Shown here piece by piece: positions 1 through 5,067 of a stretch of DNA of 5,067 nucleotides. The stretch's first letter is position 1, and every line of letters begins with the position of its first letter. Source of the stretch: Acidobacteriota bacterium (lineage in GTDB: Bacteria; Acidobacteriota; Vicinamibacteria; Vicinamibacterales; 2-12-FULL-66-21); contig JACDDJ010000400.1 of assembly GCA_013817065.1 (NCBI GenBank), positions 1-5,067 of the forward strand, read 5' to 3'. The notes under the pieces were generated by a model that ran no database searches, was not told where the DNA came from, and saw nothing but the letters and a program-made list of their open reading frames with translations. A program made the translations under genes and the position numbers.

Positions 1-602
1 TCGAAGCCGCCCTCGACGCCGGCAAGCCGGCGTTGACCGTGGATCTCACATCTGAAGAACGTGCGTTCTCGCGTCCGCTGTTCCTGCTCTCGGACAAGCC
101 GACGATCTTCGCGTGCAATGTGACGGAATCCGATCTCGCGACGGCCGACACGAACCCGCACGTCATCAAGGTCCGCGACTACGTCAAGACGCATCTCGCC
201 TGCGAAGCCATCGTCGTCAGCGCGCAGATCGAAAGCGACCTGGTCGACCTCGAGCCGGCAGAGGCGGCCGCCTACCTGAAAGAGCTCGGCGTGGAAGAGA
301 GCGGAGTCGGCGCCCTGATTCGCGCCACCTTCAAGCTGCTCGGCCTGCAGACGTACTTCACCGCGGGTGAAAAAGAAGTTCGCGCGTGGACCATCCACGT
401 CGGCGACACCGCGCCAAAGGCCGCCGGCGTCATCCACTCCGACTTCGAACGCGGCTTCATCAAGGCCGAAACTGTCGCCTACGAGGCCCTCGTGTCCTGC
501 GGCTCAGTCGCGGTCGCCCGCGAGAAGGGCCTCTACCGGATGGAAGGCAAGGAGTACGTCGTCAAGGACGGCGACGTCCTGCTGTTCAAGTTCAACGTGT
601 AA
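1..602 (+). CDS. ychF: YchF family ATPase, C-terminal part (5' end outside window)
   Basis: This is the C-terminal ~200 residues of YchF/OLA1, a cytosolic P-loop ATPase of the Obg-related group that binds ribosomes and nucleic acid; E. coli YchF has about 363 residues. The reading frame is open from base 3, and residues upstream of the first possible start (TTG at 33) already match the family (an ALDAGKPA-like stretch), so the gene begins outside the window. Seen in sequence: an NVTE motif at 117-128 in the place of the usual G4 NKxD, which is the YchF signature linked to ATP rather than GTP preference; a G5-like VVSAQIE segment near 216-236; the conserved LQTYFTAG-KEVRAWTI segment; and a C-terminal TGS domain (about 350-599) ending in VKDGDVLLFKFNV, almost identical to the family C terminus. 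The stop TAA is at 600-602. It converges with ypdA across a 114-base gap. Confidence 0.96.
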   Translation, partial: EAALDAGKPALTVDLTSEERAFSRPLFLLSDKPTIFACNVTESDLATADTNPHVIKVRDYVKTHLACEAIVVSAQIESDLVDLEPAEAAAYLKELGVEESGVGALIRATFKLLGLQTYFTAGEKEVRAWTIHVGDTAPKAAGVIHSDFERGFIKAETVAYEALVSCGSVAVAREKGLYRMEGKEYVVKDGDVLLFKFNV

Positions 603-668
603 TTCAATGCTGGTTTGAGTGGGGTGTCGGACAGTCGAACGTGGCAAGCTCGCTGCGAGTAGTGCACT

Positions 669-696
669 CTACCATCTACCATCTTCCATCTACCAT
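669..696. repeat. Heptamer tandem array, four units (CTWCCAT)
   Basis: There are four perfect, contiguous 7-bp units: CTACCAT, CTACCAT, CTTCCAT, CTACCAT. Only the third base of the unit varies. The array sits in the convergent gap between ychF and ypdA and is preceded by GCACTC (664-669). Similar heptamers (CTWCCAA) occur at 3594-3628 and inverted at 3682-3708. The role is unknown. I see no strong GC-rich, T-tailed terminator in the 603-716 gap, only small dyads (CTCG-CTG-CGAG at 649-659 and GTGAG/CTCAC at 702-720). Confidence 0.8.
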
Positions 697-716
697 GTCA
701 GGTGAGCGAAGCGAAC

Positions 717-1772
717 TCACTCCTCAGTCTTCCAGTGGATCTTGTCGAACCGGATCCGCTCGGTGCGCTCGCCGGCAATGTGCTTCGCGATCTGCTGGGC
801 GTGAAAGCGGCCGTTCTCGATGAACCAGCGGTTGGTCTGCAGTCCGCCGCACACAGTTCCCGCGATATACATCCCGCTTCGCGCCGTCTCGAAGGACGTC
901 TCGTCGAACACTGGCGTCCGAAAGCCGTCGTTCGCGAACGTCAGCCCTAATGACTCGAGAAAGCTGAAATCGGGCCGGTAGCCGGTCATCGCAAGGACCC
1001 AGTCGTTCTCGATCTCCTGCGTTCCCCGCGGCGATTTCACCACGATGGACGTTGCGCGGATCTCCCTCACGACGGTCTCAAAATACGCGCGGATGCTGCC
1101 TTCCTTGATCCGGTTCTCGAGATCAGGGCGGATCCAGTACTTCACACTGTCCGACAACTTTGGACTGCGCACCAGGAGCGTGACCTCGGCGCCGTGACGA
1201 TAGCAGTCCAGCGCAGCCTTGGCGGCCGAGTTCTTGGCCCCGATCACTGCAACTTTCTGTCGCACGTAAGGGTAAGGCTCGCGGTAGTAGTGCGTGACCT
1301 TCGCGAGACTCTCGCCGGGGACGCCGAGCAGGTTGGGCTGGTCGAAGAAACCGGTGGAGACGACGATCGTACGGGCATCATGCTCGCCCTTATCGGTCCG
1401 GACGATGAACCGTCCGCGTTCGCCCTGGACGGCCTGCACCCGCTCGTAGAGGCGGACGTCGAGCTCCTCCCGCTGCGCCACGCCACGGTAGTACTCGATC
1501 GCGGCTTCGCGCGTCGGCTTATATCCCTGGACGGGGAAGGGGTAGCCGCCGATCTCGATCAGCTCGGGCGTCGAGAAGAACTCCATGTTCGCCGGGTAAC
1601 CGACGATGGAGTTGACGAGCGAGCCCTTGTCGATGGCGATGGAGGTGAGGCCGTGTTTGCGAGCTTCGATCGCGCAGGCCAGCCCGACCGGTCCTGCTCC
1701 AATAACGAGAACGTCGTACACGCTATCGAGTATGTCCCGGTTCGGCTTCCGCAGGATGTGCCGATCCGTCAA
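717..1772 (-). CDS. ypdA: YpdA-family FAD/NAD(P)H oxidoreductase (putative bacillithiol-disulfide reductase)
   Basis: This cytosolic flavoprotein belongs to the YpdA (Bdr) family, which in Firmicutes uses NADPH to reduce bacillithiol disulfide within the bacilliredoxin pathway. Seen from the TTG start: FAD-binding Rossmann motif GAGPVG at residues 25-30, with acidic D48 ending the second strand; the family block VNSIVGYPANMEFFS (53-67); STGFFDQPN (139-147); a second dinucleotide motif GAKNSA (178-183), where YpdA has K-N-S; and a C-terminal MYIAGTVCGG...FIENGRFH block (301-324). There is no thioredoxin-reductase CxxC, as expected for YpdA. The cysteine in the first GGGPCG of staphylococcal and Bacillus YpdA is V29 here. 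At 351 residues it is slightly long (B. subtilis about 325). GTG at 1721 (residue 18, just before YDVLVIGAG) would give 334 residues and is a serious alternative start. Neither start has a clear Shine-Dalgarno. The stop is TGA (717-719). It is probably co-transcribed with the small gene 21 bases upstream. Confidence 0.93.
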   Translation of the reverse strand: MTDRHILRKPNRDILDSVYDVLVIGAGPVGLACAIEARKHGLTSIAIDKGSLVNSIVGYPANMEFFSTPELIEIGGYPFPVQGYKPTREAAIEYYRGVAQREELDVRLYERVQAVQGERGRFIVRTDKGEHDARTIVVSTGFFDQPNLLGVPGESLAKVTHYYREPYPYVRQKVAVIGAKNSAAKAALDCYRHGAEVTLLVRSPKLSDSVKYWIRPDLENRIKEGSIRAYFETVVREIRATSIVVKSPRGTQEIENDWVLAMTGYRPDFSFLESLGLTFANDGFRTPVFDETSFETARSGMYIAGTVCGGLQTNRWFIENGRFHAQQIAKHIAGERTERIRFDKIHWKTEE

Positions 1773-1793
1773 CCCGGCGGCGCCGACTACTGT

Positions 1794-2009
1794 CTATACC
1801 TCGGCGCGCGGACGTCCGTTAGCGATCGACAACCATTTACTAAGGTGTTCGGCCGCCTCGTCCGGTGTTGTTCCGTAGAAGGGCATCATTGCCCCGGAGC
1901 CCCCGGGCGTCCGTTTGATCTGTGCGCGCCACTTGCCGGCGCCGACGCTCGATACCTCGATGAGGTACGCGCGGCCATTTATGTTCTCTTCGTAGCGGTG
2001 AACGTTCAC
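1794..2009 (-). CDS. Small conserved-looking hypothetical protein, 71 aa
   Basis: I cannot assign a family. The protein starts at GTG (2007-2009), the only start codon between the upstream in-frame stop and the conserved-looking part, and ends at TAG. The sequence suggests three beta strands followed by a helix: NGRAYLIEV (11-19), KWRAQIKR (26-33), AMMPFYG (40-46), then TTPDEAAEHLSKWL (47-60). This beta-beta-beta-alpha order and the G-T-T-P-D-E-A-A helix start recall HicB-like or DUF1902-like small domains, but that is shape resemblance only and no HicA toxin gene adjoins it. There is no signal peptide, membrane segment or cysteine, so a cytosolic protein is likely. It lies 21 bases upstream of ypdA in the same frame and 32 bases or so downstream of a good promoter, so it is likely the first gene of a two-gene operon. 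Coding status is supported by the promoter, tight spacing and plausible fold. Confidence 0.72.
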   Translation of the reverse strand: MNVHRYEENINGRAYLIEVSSVGAGKWRAQIKRTPGGSGAMMPFYGTTPDEAAEHLSKWLSIANGRPRAEV

Positions 2010-2048
2010 GTTGGTATCGAGGAAACTGCGGGTGACGAGCGAGCGGCC

Positions 2049-2076
2049 ATTCTAGCGGGCTGGCAGGATCGTTCAA
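2049..2076 (-). promoter_or_regulatory. Probable sigma70-type promoter for the small gene and ypdA
   Basis: Read on the minus strand, TTGAAC (2076-2071) is followed after 16 bp by TAGAAT (2054-2049). The -10 matches the consensus at five of six positions and the -35 at four of six. Transcription would begin near 2042, giving a leader of about 32 bases before the GTG at 2009. No clear Shine-Dalgarno is seen in that leader. It is the only good promoter-like pair I found upstream of the minus-strand genes. Confidence 0.5.
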
Positions 2077-2123
2077 GCGAAAGGAGGGCCGAAGGCGCAT
2101 CCACACCGTGCACGGGCCACAAT

Positions 2124-2151
2124 TTGGCTGGAACTTCGCACAAAATATTGT
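2124..2151 (+). promoter_or_regulatory. Weak candidate promoter for the secreted-protein gene
   Basis: TTGGCT (2124-2129) and TATTGT (2146-2151) are separated by 16 bp, each matching the sigma70 consensus at four of six positions. Transcription would start near 2158, about 19 bases before the ATG at 2177. Its position overlapping the dyad at 2136-2155 makes it more believable than its score alone, but it remains tentative. Confidence 0.27.
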
Positions 2152-2155
2152 GCGA
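2136..2155. promoter_or_regulatory. Operator-like dyad, 8-bp arms
   Basis: TCGCACAA at 2136-2143 and its exact reverse complement TTGTGCGA at 2148-2155 flank a 4-bp AATA centre. This is an AT-centred 20-bp dyad, the size typical of dimeric helix-turn-helix repressors such as MarR- or TetR-type proteins. It overlaps the spacer and -10 of the candidate plus-strand promoter and ends 21 bases before the ATG at 2177, a position suited to repression. No regulator gene lies in the window, so the binding protein is unknown. Confidence 0.5.
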
Positions 2156-2176
2156 TCATCAGCACTTCCACAGGAC

Positions 2177-3574
2177 ATGCACCTATCTTCCACAAGATTT
2201 CCACAGGCCTTCGCCGCGCTCGTGTTTCTTGCACTGGTGATGCTGTCCAGCGTGCTCGGAGCGCAGGCGCCGGGTGCCCAGTTGTTCCGCATCTTCCTGA
2301 AGGATGGGGGCACGCTCGTGAGCTACGGGGAGTTCGCCCGCGTCGGTGGACGGGTGTTGATCCCGGTCCCCGTGGGGGACGTGGCGGCCGAGCCGAAGCT
2401 CCAGGTCATCTCGATCGATGAAGCGCTGGTCGACTGGGCTGCGACGGAGACCTATGCCGAGACGTTGCGCGCCAATAGGTACGCCGAAACCAGCGGCGAG
2501 AATGATTTCGTCCTGCTCCGGGGCCAGGTGACGATCGCCCTCAACGACATCGCGCTCACGGCCGATCCTGCGCGGCGGCTCGCGATGGCCCAGGAAGCCC
2601 GGGGCAACCTGGCGGCCTGGCCATCGAAGAATTTCGGCTTCAAGGCTGCCGAGGTCGCGCAGCTCGTCTCGGTGTTTGACGATGTGATCGCGGAGATGAA
2701 GGCGGAGGCGGGACAGCAGGGAGCGTTCGACCTGAGCCTCGTGGCGATGACGCTGCCGCCACCGCCGGTCCCGATGTTGCCGGCACCGGATATTCGCACG
2801 TCTCTCGAGCTCGCCTTCAAGGCCGCAACCCTGGCGGCGGAACCTGCCGAGCGGACGGCGTTGCTGCAAAGGCTCGCCGAGTCACTCGCGTTTGCCCCGA
2901 AGAACGCCCTGTGGGCGCCTGCCCTCAAGACCCGCGTTGCCGCGTCCCTTGCTACCGAGCAGAGGGCGGATCGAGCTTACGCCGGCCTGGTGACGTCCAC
3001 CTTGAAGGAGGCGAACACGCGCGCCTCCCGCGGTGAGGTCAACAGTCTGCAGGCGATCATCGCGCGGGCACTTCGCGCCGACGACGCGCTGGGGCGAAAA
3101 CGCCGCGGCGAAATGGCTGGACTTCTTGCGACGCTCGACCTGAAGTTGATCGAGGCGCAGCGGGTCCGGCTGGCGCAGGATGCCTGGGTGCTGCGTCGCG
3201 ACGAGATCCGCCAGTATGAAAAGCGGATCGAGAACCCGATCGACCGGATCGATGGCTTTCGCAAGTGGCTCGAGAGCATCCGCGCGCTTGCAGGCCCGGA
3301 TCCACGGTATCTGCGTCCGCTCGACGACCGTGCGGCCCTCGCCTTGACTGAGCTCGCCGCCGCGGCGCCGCCGGCGGAGGCCCAGGCCGCGCACCAGCTC
3401 TTCGCCGCGTCGCTGCAGATGACACGCCAGGCCGCAGTACTCCGTCGGAAAGCGGTATCATCGAACGACATCACCATCGCGCGGGACGCGGCCTCGGCCG
3501 CCACCGGCGCCCTCACGCTTGGCGCCCGCGCCACCGAGGAGCTGCAGCGGCTGCTGTCGCTCCCGGCCAAATAA
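2177..3574 (+). CDS. Secreted protein of unknown function, about 465 aa
   Basis: No family is recognised. The frame is open from GTG 2108, but ATG 2177 is preferred because it places a typical Sec signal peptide at the N terminus: R7, a hydrophobic core at 11-28, and an AQA cleavage site after residue 31. There is no lipobox cysteine, so the product is probably periplasmic or exported. The mature N terminus looks beta-rich (about 36-80: LFRIFLKDGGTLVSYGEFARVGGRVLIPVPVG, then LQVISID), followed by a helical stretch containing a VDW-x-x-T-x-x-Y segment, a proline-rich linker (193-204, LPPPPVPMLPAP), and a long alanine-rich helical region to the end (about 205-465) with many charged helices that could form helical hairpins or coiled coil. 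No cysteines or catalytic motif were noticed. An AGGA at 2172-2175 is too close to the ATG for a good ribosome site. The stop TAA (3572-3574) abuts the inverted-repeat element. The upstream dyad suggests regulation. Confidence 0.85.
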   Translation: MHLSSTRFPQAFAALVFLALVMLSSVLGAQAPGAQLFRIFLKDGGTLVSYGEFARVGGRVLIPVPVGDVAAEPKLQVISIDEALVDWAATETYAETLRANRYAETSGENDFVLLRGQVTIALNDIALTADPARRLAMAQEARGNLAAWPSKNFGFKAAEVAQLVSVFDDVIAEMKAEAGQQGAFDLSLVAMTLPPPPVPMLPAPDIRTSLELAFKAATLAAEPAERTALLQRLAESLAFAPKNALWAPALKTRVAASLATEQRADRAYAGLVTSTLKEANTRASRGEVNSLQAIIARALRADDALGRKRRGEMAGLLATLDLKLIEAQRVRLAQDAWVLRRDEIRQYEKRIENPIDRIDGFRKWLESIRALAGPDPRYLRPLDDRAALALTELAAAAPPAEAQAAHQLFAASLQMTRQAAVLRRKAVSSNDITIARDAASAATGALTLGARATEELQRLLSLPAK

Positions 3575-3733
3575 GAAAAGATGGGCACTCGACTTTTCAA
3601 CTTCCAACTACCAAGCTCCAACTTCCAACCCAAACGTGATGTTCGTGCTTCAGCCCGCCTGCGAGCTGCCATTTGCGGATCGGGAAGTTGGTAGTTGGAA
3701 GTTGGTAGTTAGATTCGAGTGTCCCCGTTTTCC
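3575..3733. repeat. Composite inverted-repeat element with heptamer arms
   Basis: This fills the whole gap between the secreted-protein gene and the AddB-like gene. Outer arms are GAAAAGATGGGCACTCGA (3575-3592) against TCGAGTGTCCCCGTTTTC (3715-3732), complementary with small indels. Inner arms are a perfect 17-bp pair, CAACTTCCAACTACCAA (3598-3614) and its reverse complement (3688-3704). The inner arms are heptamers: 3594-3628 has CTTCCAA, CTACCAA, a degenerate GCTCCAA and CTTCCAA, while 3688-3708 has TTGGTAG, TTGGAAG, TTGGTAG. The 73-base loop has no ORF of note. It resembles REPIN- or MITE-like non-coding repeats, but no transposase or target-site duplication is seen here. A structural or termination role is also possible. 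Confidence 0.7.
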
Positions 3734-5067
3734 GTGATCACACCACGCGCCACCCGTCTCGTCCGGGTTCCTGATCTCAAAGCCATGCGGGCCGCGGTTG
3801 CGCGGCTGACTCCTGTGGACGTCCTGTCGGCGCGCCGCGTTGCCGTCCTTGTCCCCTCGCGCGGCGCGGCGGACGAACTGCGGCGATCGCTCGAGAACCT
3901 CGCGCTCGGCCCCGGCACCGCCGCGTTCCTCGTGCCGGACCTGGTGACCCGCGCGGACCTGTATCAGCGACTGCACGCTGCGCTCCCGGCGGCGCCTCCG
4001 ATGCTCTCCGAACCGGAACGCGAGGTCCTGCTGCGGCGTGCCGCTCGTGACGCGGCCGCCGCGGGAACCGAACCGCCCTTCCGGCTCCGGCCCGGACTCA
4101 TCGTCCAGATGCTCGACTTCTACGATGAGCTGCGGCGGCGCGAGCAGACGCTGGACGACTTCGAGCGGCTCGCCACCGGACGCCTGGCTCCCAGCGCCGA
4201 CATCGACCGCGGCGCCGAACGGCTCTTGCGACAGACGGAATTTCTCTGCGCCGCATTCCGTGGCTTCGAACAGATCTCCGCCGGCACCGGCGCGGTGGAC
4301 GAGCACGGACTGCGGACGCTGTTGCTCGAGACCGGGGTGCCGGCACAACGTGCCTACGATCACATCATCGTGACCGTGGCCGACCAGGCGGCGGACCACC
4401 GCGGTCTCTACGCGACCGACTTCGATCTGCTGACGCGCCTCGGCGGAATCGCTCGCATCGACGTCATCGCGACCGAGAACCGGCTCGCGTGCGGCTTTCA
4501 CGAGCGCATCCACAACCTGTTGCCGGGGATAGAAGAGGAGCGCTTCGGCGAAGCGGCACTTCCCCCCATCCTCACCGCGCCGGAAACAACTGAACCAGAC
4601 CAGCGTTCTTTCATCGTCCGCGATCGCGAGGAAGAGCTCGCCGAACTCGTTCGCTGGTTGAAACTCCGAACAGGTTCACCGCACGCGTCCGTCCACCCGC
4701 CGGAGCTCGATCGCTTCGGCGTCGTGTTCCAGCGTCCGCTGCCGTATCTCTACCTCGCTCGCCAGGTGCTGAACGACGGCGAGGTGCCATACCAGGCCGC
4801 CGACGCTCTGCCGCTTTCGGGCGAGCCGTTCGCGGCAACGGTCGACAGCATCTTCGCGTTCCTGGAATCCGAAGCCAACAGAACGTCCACCATCGAGGTG
4901 CTGGCATCCCCGCATCTTTCCTTCAGCGCCGAACTCCGCGCCGAGGAGATCGCCGATCTCGACGCCCGGCTGCAGGAGATGAAGTACGCAGGCGGATGGC
5001 TGGAGAGAGTCAGGGGCTCCGAGACGCCGCCGGCAGGGAAGTCGAGGTCAGCGCGGATTCGGAAGAC
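3734..5067 (+). CDS. AddB-like helicase/nuclease subunit, N-terminal half (3' end outside window)
   Basis: The frame is open to the right edge (444 codons), so only the first half of a protein usually near 900-1100 residues is visible. It resembles AddB-type and related PD-(D/E)XK nuclease subunits, which partner a UvrD/AddA-type helicase in processing double-strand DNA ends. Seen from GTG 3734: VAVLVPSRGAADELRRSL (36-53), the degenerate helicase segment of such proteins; no Walker A GxxGxGKT; DHIIVTVADQAADHRGLYATDFDLL near 210-236, where AddB-like proteins have their degenerate Walker B region; REEELAELVRWLK near 298-310; and FGVVFQRPLPYLYLARQVL...VPYQAAD (about 328-360), matching the family's 'YxxLxxxLxxxGIPy' region. 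The nuclease domain and Fe-S cysteines would lie beyond the window. GTG 3719 is an alternative start, inside the inverted-repeat arm; ATG 3785 would truncate a plausible N terminus. No Shine-Dalgarno is visible. An UvrD-type helicase gene is expected downstream. Confidence 0.83.
   Translation, partial: MITPRATRLVRVPDLKAMRAAVARLTPVDVLSARRVAVLVPSRGAADELRRSLENLALGPGTAAFLVPDLVTRADLYQRLHAALPAAPPMLSEPEREVLLRRAARDAAAAGTEPPFRLRPGLIVQMLDFYDELRRREQTLDDFERLATGRLAPSADIDRGAERLLRQTEFLCAAFRGFEQISAGTGAVDEHGLRTLLLETGVPAQRAYDHIIVTVADQAADHRGLYATDFDLLTRLGGIARIDVIATENRLACGFHERIHNLLPGIEEERFGEAALPPILTAPETTEPDQRSFIVRDREEELAELVRWLKLRTGSPHASVHPPELDRFGVVFQRPLPYLYLARQVLNDGEVPYQAADALPLSGEPFAATVDSIFAFLESEANRTSTIEVLASPHLSFSAELRAEEIADLDARLQEMKYAGGWLERVRGSETPPAGKSRSARIRK

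Noticed and set aside
702..720. GTGAG/CTCAC hairpin as terminator between ychF and ypdA
   Set aside because: The stem is only 5 bp with a 9-base loop, overlaps the ypdA stop codon, and has no T-run on either strand.
2082..2110. AGGAGG (2082-2087) as ribosome site for a GTG start at 2108
   Set aside because: The spacing of about 20 bases is too long, and starting at 2108 would put 23 non-signal residues before an otherwise ideal signal peptide that begins at ATG 2177.
2166..2205. TTCCACA copies as DnaA boxes of a replication origin
   Set aside because: They match TTATCCACA at only six or seven of nine positions, and there is no dnaA, dnaN or AT-rich unwinding region nearby.
1194..2240. Open frame of 348 codons on the plus strand
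   Set aside because: It lies antisense to ypdA and the small gene, gives no recognisable protein, and ypdA has clear family motifs on the other strand. It is a GC-rich shadow frame.
2183..2869. Open frame of 228 codons on the minus strand inside the secreted-protein gene
   Set aside because: Arg/His-rich shadow composition; the plus frame has a convincing signal peptide and domain order.
3575..3598. GAAAAG/CTTTTC hairpin after the secreted-protein gene as an intrinsic terminator
   Set aside because: The stem is AT-rich with a 12-base loop, unlike a stable GC-rich terminator. It is better explained as part of the larger inverted repeat.
3594..3708. Heptamer repeats as a CRISPR array
   Set aside because: Units are 7 bp and contiguous or inverted, with no spacer-repeat alternation and no cas genes.
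3650..4513. Open frame of 287 codons on the minus strand
   Set aside because: It is antisense to the AddB-like gene and the inverted repeat, with low-complexity Arg/Gly/Glu composition and no family features, while the plus strand encodes recognisable AddB-like segments.

Overview
This window is GC-rich (my estimate is above 60 percent) and dense with genes, which look chromosomal. They are the tail of a universal translation-associated ATPase (YchF), a YpdA-type flavoprotein reductase, a small unknown protein, a secreted unknown protein, and the start of an AddB-like helicase/nuclease subunit. The GC content, the YpdA family, frequent non-ATG starts and intergenic heptamer repeats suggest a soil-type Acidobacteriota, perhaps class Vicinamibacteria. 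That placement is inference from gene style; there is no rRNA or marker gene to confirm it.

Layout. Positions 1-602 (+) hold the C-terminal part of ychF, cut by the left edge. Positions 603-716 are a convergent intergenic gap with a perfect four-unit heptamer array (CTWCCAT type). On the minus strand, a probable promoter at 2049-2076 drives a small unknown gene (2009 down to 1794), then ypdA (1772 down to 717), probably as a two-gene operon. Positions 2010-2176 are the divergent control region. It carries that promoter and, facing the other way, a weak promoter overlapped by an 8+8 bp dyad that looks like a repressor site. Positions 2177-3574 (+) encode a secreted protein of about 465 residues with no recognised family. 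Positions 3575-3733 hold a large imperfect inverted repeat built from the same kind of heptamers. From about 3734 to the right edge (+) runs the first half of an AddB-like protein.

How the genes relate. ypdA implies thiol-redox (bacillithiol-type) housekeeping. ychF and the AddB-like gene are translation and DNA-repair functions with no evident link to it. I see no integrase, CRISPR array, tRNA, rRNA or insertion sequence, and no stretch over 300 bases without a gene. The least explained parts are the heptamer and inverted-repeat elements in two of the three intergenic gaps, the dyad upstream of the secreted protein, the secreted protein itself, and the loss in YpdA of a cysteine that is functionally important in the staphylococcal enzyme. 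I found no convincing complete new system, only these separate leads.
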